Shown: positions 1 to 9,950, counted from the stretch's first letter. The stretch: DNA of 64,000 bases from Rhizobium sp. TH2 (GCF_024707525.1 NZ_CP062231.1:3596001-3660000), one strand, 5' to 3'. Numbers and translations: made by a program. The notes: generated from the letters alone by a model not told the origin.

Positions 1-284
1 CGGCACGCGGCAATGGGCTGACGATCAAGAGCTCGAGCGACCAGACCGCGCAACATGTATTGAAGGGCTATCTCAGCGCCTTCAGCGATGGCGACAAGGT
101 AACAGTCGTCTATGTCTGGGATGTGCTCGACAATGCCGGTGGCCGGCTGCATCGCATCCAGGGGCAGGCAAACGTGACCGGTGGGGGCGGCGACGCCTGG
201 GCTTCGGTCCCCGCGACCGTCATGCAGGAGATCGGCGTCAACACGATCGCCGAATATATGAAATGGAAACAGACGCAGGGCTGA
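1..284 (+). CDS. C-terminal end of an unknown protein, cut by the window edge
   Basis: An open frame with no stop runs in from the left edge (first full codon at position 3) and ends at TGA 282-284, so only the last 93 residues are visible. A TTG at 60 could be read as a start, but the frame stays open upstream and the coding pattern looks continuous, so I treat this as a partial gene. The visible part has alternating hydrophobic and polar residues and a Gly-rich turn near its middle, and it ends MKWKQTQG. I do not recognise a domain. It lies 125 bp before prs on the same strand, but prs appears to have its own promoter. Confidence 0.6.
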   Translation, partial: ARGNGLTIKSSSDQTAQHVLKGYLSAFSDGDKVTVVYVWDVLDNAGGRLHRIQGQANVTGGGGDAWASVPATVMQEIGVNTIAEYMKWKQTQG

Positions 285-348
285 GCGCGCAAACTGCGAC
301 CATTCGCACCTCATCGACGTTTCCCAACAGGAAAATCCGGCTATCCCC

Positions 349-376
349 TTGCAATCACGGTGCAGCGCGGTATTAG
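349..376 (+). promoter_or_regulatory. Candidate sigma-70 promoter of prs
   Basis: TTGCAA (349-354) and TATTAG (371-376) are separated by 16 bp and lie about 33 bp before the prs start codon. The fit to the housekeeping consensus is good at the -35 box and fair at the -10 box. Transcription start is inferred, not shown. Confidence 0.45.
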
Positions 377-409
377 AGCGCCATCCTGCATGAAATCAGG
401 CGGACCCAC

Positions 410-1345
410 ATGAAGGTATTTTCTGGTAATTCCAACCGGCAGTTGGCCGAGGCCATCTGTGCGTACCTGAAGGTACCGCTTGGAAAGGCCAGCGTCCGGC
501 GCTTCGCCGATCAGGAAATCTTCGTCGAAATCCAGGAAAACGTGCGCGGTGAGGATATCTTCCTCATCCAGTCGACATCCTACCCGGCCAACGACAACCT
601 GATGGAACTGTTGATCATGATCGACGCAATGCGCCGGTCCTCGGCAAAGCGCATCACCGCGGTCATCCCCTATTTCGGCTACGCCCGGCAGGATCGCCGC
701 GCGTCGGGCCGCACGCCGATCTCGGCCAAGCTGGTCGCCAATCTTATCACCGAAGCCGGCGCCGATCGCGTGCTCACGCTCGATTTGCACGCAGGTCAGA
801 TCCAGGGCTTCTTCGATATTCCGACCGATAATCTCTTCGCCGTGCCGATTCTGACCCGCGACATCAAGGCGACCTATGACCTTGATAACGTCGTGGTTGT
901 TTCACCGGATGTTGGCGGCGTGGTGCGCGCCCGGGCGCTTGCCAAGCGCCTCAACGACCGTAACCTGGCCATCGTCGACAAACGTCGCGAACGCGCCGGA
1001 GAGTCCGAAGTCATGAACATCGTCGGCGACGTCGAGGGCAAGGACTGTCTGCTGATCGACGACATCGTCGACTCCGGCGGCACGCTTTGCAACGCCGCCG
1101 ACGCGCTGCTGGCACAAGGTGCTGCCAGCGTCACGGCCTATATCACGCATGGTGTTCTTTCGGGCGGCGCCGTCGATCGCGTCGCCTCGTCGCAGCTGCG
1201 TGAACTCGTCACCACCGACTCTATTCAGCCCCCGACCCGGGTTCTCTCCGCCCGCAACATACGCGTCATCAGCACCGCGCCTCTCATCGGCGAGGCAATC
1301 AATCGCACAAGCCTTGAAGAATCGGTCTCAAGCCTGTTTGATTGA
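410..1345 (+). CDS. prs: Ribose-phosphate pyrophosphokinase
   Basis: This cytosolic enzyme makes PRPP from ribose 5-phosphate and ATP for purine, pyrimidine, histidine, tryptophan and NAD synthesis. The 311-residue length is normal for class I enzymes. The start [14 protein letters not shown] is typical. The catalytic flexible-loop region [15 protein letters not shown] lies at about residues 91-105, and the PRPP-binding loop [14 protein letters not shown] at 212-225. The two Rossmann-like halves are intact. A good promoter candidate lies just upstream. The downstream gene starts 33 bp after the stop and may be cotranscribed. The identification is secure. Confidence 0.98.
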   Translation: MKVFSGNSNRQLAEAICAYLKVPLGKASVRRFADQEIFVEIQENVRGEDIFLIQSTSYPANDNLMELLIMIDAMRRSSAKRITAVIPYFGYARQDRRASGRTPISAKLVANLITEAGADRVLTLDLHAGQIQGFFDIPTDNLFAVPILTRDIKATYDLDNVVVVSPDVGGVVRARALAKRLNDRNLAIVDKRRERAGESEVMNIVGDVEGKDCLLIDDIVDSGGTLCNAADALLAQGAASVTAYITHGVLSGGAVDRVASSQLRELVTTDSIQPPTRVLSARNIRVISTAPLIGEAINRTSLEESVSSLFD

Positions 1346-1378
1346 TCCTGGCGTCGACGACAGCGCCGGGAGGTACCT

Positions 1379-2239
1379 TTGGCGCTCAGCAGAGACGAAA
1401 TCTTCCTTCACCCTGAACTGCATGCCCATATCAAAGTTCAGTCCGCGTCTCTGGTGGGAATGTTCCAGCAGGATGCCCGGCTGGCGGCGGTGTTCGCCAC
1501 CCAGCAGCGCTGGCTGATGTCCCATGTCGGGCTTGCACTCTATTTCCGTGGTATGACAAGCGGCGGCCGCACAGGCCTTCACATCACGACCTTCCTGCAG
1601 ACAGTCGATAACGCGCACATCGCGAGCCGGAATACGGCCGATTCCTATCTCAAGGAAATGATCAAGTACAAGTATGTGGAAATGCTTCCCTCGCCGGAGG
1701 ACAAGCGCCTCCGCCCGCTGGCACCGGCACCGCATGTGCTGATGGCGATCACCGGATGGCTACGCATTCACCTGGCGAACCTCGACAGCCTTGTGGGCGG
1801 TGAGCGCCTTGCAAATTTCGACCGGGACCCGTCCGTGATCGCGCAAATGCAGCCGATCATCTCCGACGGCTTGGTCACCGCGCGCGCGGTCCGCCATCCC
1901 GAGAAGACGTTTTCGCTCTTCACCTGGCTCGACAATGGCGGCCTCGTGATGGATTGGGTGATCACCAATATGGAGAACGCCCCGATGTCGGCCGAGCGGG
2001 TCGCGGTCGGCAACGTGTCGACGGTGGAAACGGCGCACCGGCTCAACCTCTCCCGCACCCATCTCGCCCGCAAGCTGCGCGAGGCGGAAAGCATGGGCTC
2101 GATCGGCTGGGAGGGCCGCCGAGGACATTCCGTGATGTGGGTCTCCCGCGGCTTCCGCGAGGAATATGCCGGCGCCCAGGCCGCCAAGCTCTCGATCGTC
2201 GATCACGCCTGCGAGGCCGTGTTCGGCACGAATAGCTAG
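1379..2239 (+). CDS. Putative winged-helix transcriptional regulator, family unknown
   Basis: The product is 286 residues with a TTG start, chosen because GGAGG lies 5 bp upstream (1369-1373) and the downstream ATG codons would remove conserved-looking sequence. The C-terminal quarter has a helix-turn-helix-like stretch (ETAHRLNLSRTHLARKLREA, then a basic wing GRRGHSVMW), suggesting a MarR-like or winged-helix DNA reader. The N-terminal two thirds has no motif I recognise; it contains a second possible helical reader around NTADSYLKEMIKYKYVEML. No signal peptide or membrane segment is visible. It follows prs by 33 bp, so readthrough from prs is likely. The target is unknown. Confidence 0.7.
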   Translation: MALSRDEIFLHPELHAHIKVQSASLVGMFQQDARLAAVFATQQRWLMSHVGLALYFRGMTSGGRTGLHITTFLQTVDNAHIASRNTADSYLKEMIKYKYVEMLPSPEDKRLRPLAPAPHVLMAITGWLRIHLANLDSLVGGERLANFDRDPSVIAQMQPIISDGLVTARAVRHPEKTFSLFTWLDNGGLVMDWVITNMENAPMSAERVAVGNVSTVETAHRLNLSRTHLARKLREAESMGSIGWEGRRGHSVMWVSRGFREEYAGAQAAKLSIVDHACEAVFGTNS

Positions 2240-2253
2240 AGCCTCGGGATCAA

Positions 2254-3216
2254 TCACCCGTGCATGCCGAGCCGGTTGATCTTCCGGTGCAGCGTGGCAC
2301 GGCTGATGCCGAGCATCTGCGCCGTCAGCGACACATTGTTGTTGTTGCGTGAGAGCGCCCGGCGAAGTGCCGCCCGTTCCGCCTCCAGCAGATCCCTGCC
2401 CTCGGCATCGAGATGCTCATGCAGAAGATCGGCCGCCGGCATGCCGCTGTCGATCATGTGGTCGTCGAGCTTGAGCGCCAGCCGTGCCGCCCGGGTCGCG
2501 CCCAGCACCATGTCGTCGCGGTCCACCGCCAGCAGAGCAGAGCCCGCATGCGACGAGGACTGGACGAGCACGATGCGCGCATCCTTGTAGGCGCGCCGGA
2601 AGAGATTGATCTCGATGCGGGCGGCCGAATCCCTCACCGCCTGGGCAAGCATGGGCATGACCATCTCGGTCGCATCGCGGCGCGCGGTGGAGATGTCGAT
2701 CGCGGCCACGATCCGACCCTTGTGGTCGCGCACGGGCGCGGACGCACAGGACAGGCCGATATTGGCGGAGAGGAAGTGCTGGTCGCGGAACACGGTCACC
2801 ATCCGGCCCTCGGCAAGTGCGGTACCGATGCCATTGGTGCCGACGCTCGCCTCGCTCCAGAGCGCGCCCATCCACAGGCCCAGATCCTTGAATTCCTTGT
2901 CTTCGGAGGCAACGCCCCGGCGGTCGAGCACCACGCCTTCGCTATCGGTGAACACGAGACAGCAGCCGGCCTTGCCGACCATGCCGAACAGCCAGTCGAG
3001 TTCAGGCGACGCCTCTTCGACGACATGGCCGGAACGGCCGAGCACGTCCTGGAATTCGGCATCCATCAGCCGCACGGGCGGATGCGCCACCTCAGGCGCA
3101 AGCCCATGCCTGGTCAGACATCGCCGCCAGGACGCCGTAATCGGCGAGGCTGCCGGTCCGGATTTCTCGTTGGCCAGAGCATAGACCCTGTCCGCATGCT
3201 GGTTCTCTTCAAGCAT
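2254..3216 (-). CDS. AcoR/DhaR-type regulator with GAF sensor and Fis HTH, lacking the AAA+ domain
   Basis: The product is 320 residues. The start at 3216 is chosen because GGGAGGAG lies just upstream; a longer frame exists but has no ribosome-binding site. The middle has the AcoR/DhaR sensor signature (SEASVGTNGIGTALAE, then HFLSANIGLSCASAPVRDHKG), a GAF-like ligand domain. The C-terminus is a Fis-type helix-turn-helix (LTAQMLGISRATLHRKINRL). The sigma-54-activating AAA+ domain of full-length AcoR is absent, so it probably works with sigma-70 promoters. Relatives often control aldehyde or alcohol dehydrogenase genes, but none is adjacent. It is convergent with the gene that ends at 2239. The inducer is unknown. 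Confidence 0.85.
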   Translation of the reverse strand: MLEENQHADRVYALANEKSGPAASPITASWRRCLTRHGLAPEVAHPPVRLMDAEFQDVLGRSGHVVEEASPELDWLFGMVGKAGCCLVFTDSEGVVLDRRGVASEDKEFKDLGLWMGALWSEASVGTNGIGTALAEGRMVTVFRDQHFLSANIGLSCASAPVRDHKGRIVAAIDISTARRDATEMVMPMLAQAVRDSAARIEINLFRRAYKDARIVLVQSSSHAGSALLAVDRDDMVLGATRAARLALKLDDHMIDSGMPAADLLHEHLDAEGRDLLEAERAALRRALSRNNNNVSLTAQMLGISRATLHRKINRLGMHG

Positions 3217-3407
3217 TCGCTCCTCCCAAAGCATCGTGCTCGCATTCCGCACCACGACCATAACACGGCGCGACCGCATTGGTAGCTGGCATTTGGTCGA
3301 ATTCACCCTGCATATATTAGTCAATCCGCCTTGAGGCACGAGAGCCATCCGGGCCTCGCAGCGATAGCTGCGAAGGCGTGTGACGCATTATTGCGACGCG
3401 CTTTAGA

Positions 3408-4841
3408 TCACACCGGCAGCGGCTGGCCATTGATGGTGATCTTGCCGCGCTCGTCCACCTTCACATTCCACAGCATGGAGCCGTCCGGCTGGGTCTTGCC
3501 AAGGCCCTTTGCCATCAGTGCGAAGAATGACGCCTGCCCGAAGATCGGCACCGTCTTGGAATTGTCCTGCAGGAACTTCACCGTCTTGTCGAAGTCCTTC
3601 GCGGTGATCGTCAGATCGGCTTCGGACTGATCGTCATCTCGGCCTGGCCGCATAAACAGCGAGCCTTCAAGGCTGAAGTCGTAAACTTCGGAACGGGCAT
3701 AGGTGTTGGAAAACTGCATGGTGACCCGCCCGTCCGGCAGCATCACTTTGCGTATGTCGGTGTCACGCGTGGCCATGTCTGGCTTCGAAAGCGCCTCCCA
3801 GACCGGCTCGAATTTGAAGCCGAAGTAGCGCGCGTGAACCGCCATCTCCTTGGGCAGCGCCTTTTCCAGACCCGCCGGCCAGAAGCCCGGTGTGACAGAA
3901 GGATTATAGGCGGTCGCGCCAAACACAACGGCGCCATCCTTGGCCATGTCCTCGAAAGACCAGTCATAAGCCAGCTTTTCGACCATGAAGGTTTTGCCGG
4001 AAGAGTTTATCCTGACACCGGAAATCATTGTCTTTCCGCCGAAACCATCGACGAACGGCTTGTGCGTGCCGACGATCGACGAAAGCTCCTTGAGTTCTTC
4101 CGGCTTGAGAGACTTGATATCCTGTGGCCTGCCCTCGACGCGCCAGAAGGCCATCAACTTGGCAATGCCCGCAACATCGAAGCTCCTGGCGCTCAACTGG
4201 CCTTCGAGCGTTTCGCCGGTGATCTTGACCTCAGGATTGGGGAATGTGCCGAATGTCTGCGCAAGCCCGCTGCCGGCATAGTCGGACACGACATCCAGCA
4301 CACCGGCCCTCACGTCCGTGGACCGCATCTTCACGGAGAGGTCCTTGATGCCCGCCTTGATCGTATCCTGGCTCGAACGCATCGTGGACATCACGTCCTT
4401 CACCGAAATATCGGCTTCGCGAACGAAGGGAATGCGCGGGTCGAATTTGCCCTTGTCCCGGAGCTCGCCGATAGACAGCTGGAAGGCGCTTGTCCGGTTC
4501 GCGGCCAGCAGTTCGGTCGCGAGCTTGAAGCTGCCCTGGGTGGAAAAATCCCATAGCCCATCGGCGCCTGATGTGAGCGCGTGAACGATGGGCGTCACTT
4601 CCTTGACCGTCCAGGGCGCGGTGCTTTTTGCCAGCAGTCCGGCGAGATCAAGCGTCACATCGAAATGATCGCTCGAAGGCGCCACCGTCACCGCGCCGGC
4701 CTTTCTCATCGCCGCCGGCAGCGACGAGGAGATTGCGCCCTCGATCCGCTTGGCCTCCGGTTCGCTGATCTCGGCGGCGAATGAAGCTAGTGGCACTAGC
4801 GCGACAGTGAAGCCAAGGACATTGCGAAGGGCTGCGTTCAT
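3408..4841 (-). CDS. Secreted protein of unknown function, paralogue of its upstream neighbour
   Basis: The start at 4841 gives a clear Sec signal peptide (MNAALRNVLGFTVALVPLA, then SFAAE) with AGGAGA nine bases upstream; the longer frame adds a polar N-terminus that would spoil it. The 477-residue product is probably periplasmic. It shares its plan with the gene at 4983-6431. Both have a short helical start, repeated beta-rich blocks, a segment VMLPDGRVTMQF / IVLPDGKMHIEF, then TITAKDFDKTVKFLQDNS / TITARDLDKTIKYLQDNA, and a C-terminus ending in INGQPLPV / INGQEMKI. This is an old tandem duplication. I cannot name the family; a DUF945- or DUF2125-like fold is only a guess. Confidence 0.75.
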   Translation of the reverse strand: MNAALRNVLGFTVALVPLASFAAEISEPEAKRIEGAISSSLPAAMRKAGAVTVAPSSDHFDVTLDLAGLLAKSTAPWTVKEVTPIVHALTSGADGLWDFSTQGSFKLATELLAANRTSAFQLSIGELRDKGKFDPRIPFVREADISVKDVMSTMRSSQDTIKAGIKDLSVKMRSTDVRAGVLDVVSDYAGSGLAQTFGTFPNPEVKITGETLEGQLSARSFDVAGIAKLMAFWRVEGRPQDIKSLKPEELKELSSIVGTHKPFVDGFGGKTMISGVRINSSGKTFMVEKLAYDWSFEDMAKDGAVVFGATAYNPSVTPGFWPAGLEKALPKEMAVHARYFGFKFEPVWEALSKPDMATRDTDIRKVMLPDGRVTMQFSNTYARSEVYDFSLEGSLFMRPGRDDDQSEADLTITAKDFDKTVKFLQDNSKTVPIFGQASFFALMAKGLGKTQPDGSMLWNVKVDERGKITINGQPLPV

Positions 4842-4930
4842 ACGAAAGACTCTCCTGTGAAGCTGGCGATCACTAACGTTGCTATTTGCGGGCAAGTTAA
4901 GGCAGCGTCAACGGCCCTGACGGTGCAAAC

Positions 4931-4957
4931 GAAAACGCCGGACTCGTGGCCCGGCGT
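4931..4957 (-). terminator. Rho-independent terminator after the 4983-6431 gene
   Basis: ACGCCGG (4935-4941) pairs with CCGGCGT (4951-4957) around a 9-base loop. On the minus strand the stem is followed by TTTTCGTTT. It lies about 25 bp past the stop of the upstream paralogue, so the two paralogues are probably separate transcripts. Confidence 0.7.
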
Positions 4958-4982
4958 CCGTTGGATCAGTTCGACATGAAGA

Positions 4983-6431
4983 TCAGATCTTCATTTCCTG
5001 ACCATTGATCATCACCTTGCCCGTTTCGTCCAGCTTGACGTTCCAGACAGTCGTATCACCCTCGGCCTTGCCGAAGCCCTTCATCATCAGCACCATGAAC
5101 GAGGCCTGGCCGAACTCCGGCACCTTGCTCGCATTGTCCTGAAGGTACTTGATCGTCTTGTCGAGGTCGCGCGCGGTGATCGTTACATCGACGACCGGCT
5201 TGCTGCTGTCGTCGGGATTGACCTGCATGTTGCCGGCCAGCGAGACGTCATAGACGGCGTTCTTGGCAAACACGTCCGTGAACTCGATATGCATCTTGCC
5301 ATCGGGCAGAACGATCTTGCTGATCGCGTCGGACTGTTCCGGGGTCAACGGCTCCGGCTTGGTGAAGTCCGCATGCTCGACCATGTAATTCACGACGCCT
5401 TCGAGATCGAGATTGCTGATCGCCACGGCGAAATTGGCGGATTCGGGCACCGCGCCTTCCGTCCCCGGCGGCAACAGGCTCACCGGAATGACCGGCTTGG
5501 TCATGCCCATGTTGAAGCGGGCGCTCGCATCCTTCTTGAGGCCGGTGAAACCGATGCCATAGGTGAAGCTTTCGACCGAAACGTCGATGCCCTGGGCGCT
5601 GACCTTGACACCGTCGAACTTGAGCTGTTCGTCGAACTTGTCGGTGAAGGGAACGTTGGCCTTGATCAGCGTCTTGAGCTTGTCGGCCTGGGCTTGGTCA
5701 AGCTTCTGCACGTCGGCCTTGACGAGGTCGAGCCCGAAGACGAGCAGATCGCGCAAGGCGTTGATGCCGAGGCGCTTGGCCTCGATCGTACCGGTCATGG
5801 AGTTGGCGGAGATGACGACATTGTTGGTCTTGTCGAGGATCGTCTCGGTCAGATTACCCATGGCCATCGTGCCGGACAGATCGACGATGCCCTCGGCAAC
5901 CTTCTCGCCCTTCATGTCGGCGGACATCGTGTCCATCGACATGTCGATATTGGCCTCACCGCCCGTCGTGGTCATCTTGACCTTGTCGATGCTGTACTTG
6001 CCTGTCGTGAAATAGCTGATCGACGGGTCGAACACGCCGTCGAACACCATCCTGTCGATCTTGTAGGTAAAATCCTGCTTCTTGCCCTCGGCGGTAAAGC
6101 TGCCGTTGACGTCGAAATTGTCGTTGACTTCGACCTTCCACATGCCGCCGTCCTGCGGCGTCAGGTAATGAACGAACGGCTTGAGGCCGTTGATCGTGAA
6201 CACGTCCTTCTTGACGTCCTTCAGGAGCGGCATCAGATCGACGGAAAGTTCGTAGCGATTGGCGGCGGGCGTGACCTTGAGGAAGCCGGTATCGACAATG
6301 TCCTTCGGCAGATAGTAGGTCAGTTTTTCCTTGATCTGGTCGGCGCCGGCCTGGTCGATTTCCGCTGCCTGCGCATGAAAAGGTAGAATGATCGCGAGCG
6401 TCGCGACGGTGGAAAGAAGCGCCTTGCGCAT
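4983..6431 (-). CDS. Secreted protein of unknown function, paralogue of its downstream neighbour
   Basis: The product is 482 residues with a clean Sec signal peptide (MRKALLSTVATLAIILPFHAQAAE) and GGAGGT seven bases before the ATG. The rest is beta-rich, acidic and Lys-rich, with no membrane span, so it is probably periplasmic or released. It aligns by eye along its whole length with the 477-residue product at 3408-4841, best in the last 90 residues (QFGQASF-type block EFGQASFMVLMMKGFGK versus IFGQASFFALMAKGLGK). A terminator separates the two genes. No catalytic motif is visible. A structural or binding role in the envelope is possible but not supported by anything specific. Confidence 0.8.
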   Translation of the reverse strand: MRKALLSTVATLAIILPFHAQAAEIDQAGADQIKEKLTYYLPKDIVDTGFLKVTPAANRYELSVDLMPLLKDVKKDVFTINGLKPFVHYLTPQDGGMWKVEVNDNFDVNGSFTAEGKKQDFTYKIDRMVFDGVFDPSISYFTTGKYSIDKVKMTTTGGEANIDMSMDTMSADMKGEKVAEGIVDLSGTMAMGNLTETILDKTNNVVISANSMTGTIEAKRLGINALRDLLVFGLDLVKADVQKLDQAQADKLKTLIKANVPFTDKFDEQLKFDGVKVSAQGIDVSVESFTYGIGFTGLKKDASARFNMGMTKPVIPVSLLPPGTEGAVPESANFAVAISNLDLEGVVNYMVEHADFTKPEPLTPEQSDAISKIVLPDGKMHIEFTDVFAKNAVYDVSLAGNMQVNPDDSSKPVVDVTITARDLDKTIKYLQDNASKVPEFGQASFMVLMMKGFGKAEGDTTVWNVKLDETGKVMINGQEMKI

Positions 6432-6717
6432 GATTGGACCTCCAGGTGCCTGTCCGGCTTATGATTTGTTCGACGGGAGATTGCCCCGACGATCCGGCCC
6501 CGTCAATGCCGCATCTGGGTGAGGCGGATACCACAGGAACGGTTGACCCGGCTGGGAAATTCGCGGACATGGCGCCTTGCATTCCCGGAACATCTGGTCT
6601 ATGAGCCCGCATCCGCCCAGACACCCTTGGAGGCACGGCGGAGGTATGTCTATGGCATGCCGGTTCCCAGTGTCATCTGATACTGAGAATTCTCCATAAC
6701 ACTTGAAAGGAATAGCC

Positions 6718-7332
6718 ATGAGCCACGATACTTACGAGCTCAAGGCCGAGCTGCGCGAACGGGTTGGTAAGGGGTCCTCCCGTGAACTTCGCCGCAAAGG
6801 CCTTATTCCTGCGGTCATCTATGGTGACAAGCAGGAACCTGTTGCCATTTCCCTGCCCAGCAAGGAAGTGACACTGAAGATCCACTCCGGCGGTTTCATG
6901 ACCACCGTTGCCACCATCGATGTCGATGGCAAGAAGATTTCGGTTCTGCCGAAGGATTACCAGCTGGATCCCGTCCGCGACTTCACGATGCATGTCGATT
7001 TCCTGCGCGTGGGTGCCAACACCCAGGTGAATGTCGAAGTGCCCGTGCATTTCATCAACGAAGCGAAGTCGCCCGGCATCAAGATCGGCGGCGTTCTCAA
7101 CATCGTTCGCCACGAAGTCGAGCTGCATTGCCCGGCCGATTCCATCCCCGAATTCCTCACGGCCGACCTCTCGGGCCTGAAGATCGGCGACGGCATCCAC
7201 ATCTCGAACATCAAGCTGCCGCAGGGCGTCACGCCCGTGATCGGCGACCGTGACTTCACCATCGCAACGATCGTCTCGCCGGCTGGCGGCACGACGGGCG
7301 AAGAAGAAGCGACCCCGGCAGCCGAAGGCTGA
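6718..7332 (+). CDS. rplY: 50S ribosomal protein L25, long general-stress (CTC) form
   Basis: L25 binds 5S rRNA in the large subunit. The 204-residue product has the N-terminal L25 domain ([32 protein letters not shown]) and the C-terminal TL5/CTC beta domain common in alphaproteobacteria, ending in an acidic Ala/Glu tail. The ATG at 6718 is chosen over a TTG at 6703 because AAAGGAA (6707-6712) sits at the right distance from it. It heads the rhizobial rplY-pth-ychF block, here split by inserted genes. A strong terminator follows. Confidence 0.95.
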   Translation: MSHDTYELKAELRERVGKGSSRELRRKGLIPAVIYGDKQEPVAISLPSKEVTLKIHSGGFMTTVATIDVDGKKISVLPKDYQLDPVRDFTMHVDFLRVGANTQVNVEVPVHFINEAKSPGIKIGGVLNIVRHEVELHCPADSIPEFLTADLSGLKIGDGIHISNIKLPQGVTPVIGDRDFTIATIVSPAGGTTGEEEATPAAEG

Positions 7333-7374
7333 TCCGCGGCTGGACATTGTCCGGCCACATCGCATGCATTCTCA

Positions 7375-7411
7375 GCCGCTCGGCCCCTGGGTCGGGCGGC
7401 TTTGCCGTTTT
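7375..7411 (+). terminator. Rho-independent terminator after rplY
   Basis: GCCGCTCGGCC (7375-7385) pairs with GGTCGGGCGGC (7390-7400), an 11-bp stem with two G-U pairs and a CCTG loop. It is followed by TTTGCCGTTTT. It would separate rplY from the GGDEF-EAL gene. Confidence 0.75.
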
Positions 7412-7545
7412 AGCGGTTCGAGATTTAGCGACATCTTAAGACTCGCACGCCTATAGTCACTGCCGCGAAACCCGGAGATCCGTAGCGTGAGTATCGTCAT
7501 TTCGGTGCTCGGCGAGCGATTGGTAGAGAGTGAGACGGCGCCCAC

Positions 7546-9930
7546 ATGTTGGCCCATTCTGTCGAGAAGCGGTTCATCGCCATCATCTTTGCCGTTCTCG
7601 TGCTTCTCGTCGCCCCACTCTTCGTGTTGTTTTTTCAACTTTCCGCAAGCCGGTACGAGAAAGACGCTCTCGACCGCGGCGAGATCGTGCTCGAAGCCAA
7701 CGCGAAAGCGCTCGGCAAGCCGCTGTGGGATTTCGATACCGAAAGCGTGAAGCAGATCGCCCGCGCCATTGCGACGGGTCGCTCCGTGACCGACGTGCAT
7801 GTTCGCGACGTCTCGGGCGAAATCGATGTATCCGTACCGGAAGGGCAGGCCCACAAGCCCGAAGGCAAGGTTCTAACCGCCGAAGTAACCTACCAGTCCA
7901 TAAGCGGGCTGCGCACGGTCGGCACATTGGAAATGCATCTCGCGCCGCAATCGATGTTCACCGGAGACTATCGCGGCGACCTCGCTTTCATCGCGATATT
8001 CCTGATCGCCGTGTTTGCCATTTTCGTCACCGCGATTATCGGCAACCGTCAGATGGTCATCAAGCCGCTCCTGAAGCTGACCGCGGCGATCGAGGCGACG
8101 CGCAGGCTGGGCTTCCGCCATCATGTCGATTGGATCGCGGACGACGAAATGGGCGCGCTGGCGGCCAACTTCAACGAAATGCAGGAACGTCTCGCGCGCG
8201 AGGAGAACGAGCTAAAGCGGGCCCATGCGCGCACCACGGAAATCTACAACCGTACGCCGGCCATGCTCTATTCGGTCGATGCCGACGACAATCTCATCGC
8301 CGTCAGCGACTACTGGCTGCTGGCGACAGGCCATACTCGCCCGGCGGTCATTGGCCGGCCATTCGCAAGTCTGCTGGAACCCGAATGCCGCATCCTCTAT
8401 GGCGCGCGCAGGCGCATTTCGCTCGACGGCCATCTCGACCACGGCGTCACGCTCAAGTTCCGCTGCGCCAACGGCCGCATCATCGACGTGCTGATCATGG
8501 AAGCAACAATGGAAGAAGCCGCCAGCGAGACATCGCTCGCGCTTTCCGTGATGACCGACGTGACGGAACTCAAGGCGGCCGAGCGCCAGAACCATCTCCA
8601 GGCGATAACCGATCACCTGACCGGCCTCCTCAACCGGCAGGGCTTCGAGATGGCGATCGAGGACAAGATCCGCATCGCCGACCTCGAGAAATCCGAACTG
8701 GCCTGCCTCTTCGTCGATCTCGACCGTTTCAAATGGATCAACGACAATCTGGGGCATGCGGCCGGTGACGAGGTTCTCAAGAACGTGGTCGCGGCCATAG
8801 GCACGCAGCTCAGGACCACCGACACGATCGCCCGTCTCGGCGGCGACGAATTCGCCATTCTCGTCAGCGCCAGATCGGCGAAGACGGCGGCGCTCGAAAT
8901 TGCCGCCCGCATCAGCACGGCCGTCGAACGGCAGATGGACGTCGCCGGCAGCATCGTGAAACTCAGCGCCAGCATCGGCATCGCGCTCTATCCCGAACAT
9001 GCGCCCAACGCCGCCGAACTGCTGCAGAAATCCGATCTCGCCATGTATGCGCGCAAGAAGGCGGGCAAGAACGGCACGCGCTTCTTCGACCCGGATCTCG
9101 CAAATGCAGCGCGAAACCGCGCGTTCATGGAAAAGAACATCGAAGCCGGGCTCCGCGAGGACTGGTTCGACGCCTATCTCCAGCCGATCTTCAACCTTCA
9201 GACCGGCCGCGTTGCCGGCTTCGAAGCACTGATGCGCCTCGTCCATCCGATCGAAGGCATCATTCCGCCGGCGGGCATTATCCAGATCGCCGAAGAGACC
9301 GGCTCGATCAGCCGTGTCGGCGAACGGATTTTCGAAAAAGCGGTCAGCCGGCTCGCGAGCTTCTCGAAGCACGCGGCGCTCAGCGACGCCTATATCGCCG
9401 TCAATGTCTCGCCGCTGCAATTCGAGCCCGCCATGCTCGACCGGATGATGGCTGTCCTGATGAAATGGGGCGTCCAGCCCTCCCAGATCGTCGTCGAGAT
9501 CACCGAAGCCGTGCTGATGCACCACAATCCGGTGATCCAGCAGGTGCTTGAAGCGCTGTGCAAATCCGGCTTCCGCATTGCGCTCGACGATTTCGGCACC
9601 GGGTATTCGTCGCTGAGCTACCTCAACCGCTTCCCCGTCGATATCGTCAAGATCGACCAGTCCTTCATCCGCTCCCTGACCGAGGACGACGAGACCTCGC
9701 GCCGCAAGAGCCGCATGCTGGTCGAAGGTATCAAGACGATCTCGCACCAGATGAACTGCATCGTCGTGGCTGAAGGCATCGAGAAGCAGGAGCAGCGCGA
9801 CGCGCTTGCCGCCATGGGCGTCGATGCCGGCCAGGGTTACTTCTTCAGCCGCCCGCTGCCGGCGCTGGAAATCATCGCCAAATATGCCACGCTCGGGAAC
9901 GCGTCCCTGCCGGCAGTCAAATCCGCATGA
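7546..9930 (+). CDS. Membrane GGDEF-EAL cyclic-di-GMP enzyme with HAMP and PAS
   Basis: This 794-residue inner-membrane protein has a first membrane helix at about 9-33, a periplasmic sensor of about 110 residues, a second helix at about 146-168, a HAMP-like segment, a PAS-like domain, GGDEF and EAL. The GGDEF motif is intact (LGGDEF, 432-436) and so is the EAL motif (560-562). The EAL domain keeps NVSPLQF, EITEAVL and DDFGTGYSSL, so both synthesis and breakdown of cyclic-di-GMP are plausible. The next gene encodes a periplasmic binding protein that begins within 21 bp, suggesting that the loop domain senses that partner. No clear Shine-Dalgarno sequence precedes the ATG, so the start could shift slightly. 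Confidence 0.92.
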   Translation: MLAHSVEKRFIAIIFAVLVLLVAPLFVLFFQLSASRYEKDALDRGEIVLEANAKALGKPLWDFDTESVKQIARAIATGRSVTDVHVRDVSGEIDVSVPEGQAHKPEGKVLTAEVTYQSISGLRTVGTLEMHLAPQSMFTGDYRGDLAFIAIFLIAVFAIFVTAIIGNRQMVIKPLLKLTAAIEATRRLGFRHHVDWIADDEMGALAANFNEMQERLAREENELKRAHARTTEIYNRTPAMLYSVDADDNLIAVSDYWLLATGHTRPAVIGRPFASLLEPECRILYGARRRISLDGHLDHGVTLKFRCANGRIIDVLIMEATMEEAASETSLALSVMTDVTELKAAERQNHLQAITDHLTGLLNRQGFEMAIEDKIRIADLEKSELACLFVDLDRFKWINDNLGHAAGDEVLKNVVAAIGTQLRTTDTIARLGGDEFAILVSARSAKTAALEIAARISTAVERQMDVAGSIVKLSASIGIALYPEHAPNAAELLQKSDLAMYARKKAGKNGTRFFDPDLANAARNRAFMEKNIEAGLREDWFDAYLQPIFNLQTGRVAGFEALMRLVHPIEGIIPPAGIIQIAEETGSISRVGERIFEKAVSRLASFSKHAALSDAYIAVNVSPLQFEPAMLDRMMAVLMKWGVQPSQIVVEITEAVLMHHNPVIQQVLEALCKSGFRIALDDFGTGYSSLSYLNRFPVDIVKIDQSFIRSLTEDDETSRRKSRMLVEGIKTISHQMNCIVVAEGIEKQEQRDALAAMGVDAGQGYFFSRPLPALEIIAKYATLGNASLPAVKSA

Positions 9931-9950
9931 CAACAACCCTCGGGGACACC

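Noticed and set aside
5289..6386. A 365-codon open frame antisense to the secreted paralogue
   Set aside because: The sense gene has a signal peptide, a ribosome-binding site and a paralogue. The antisense frame has none of these.
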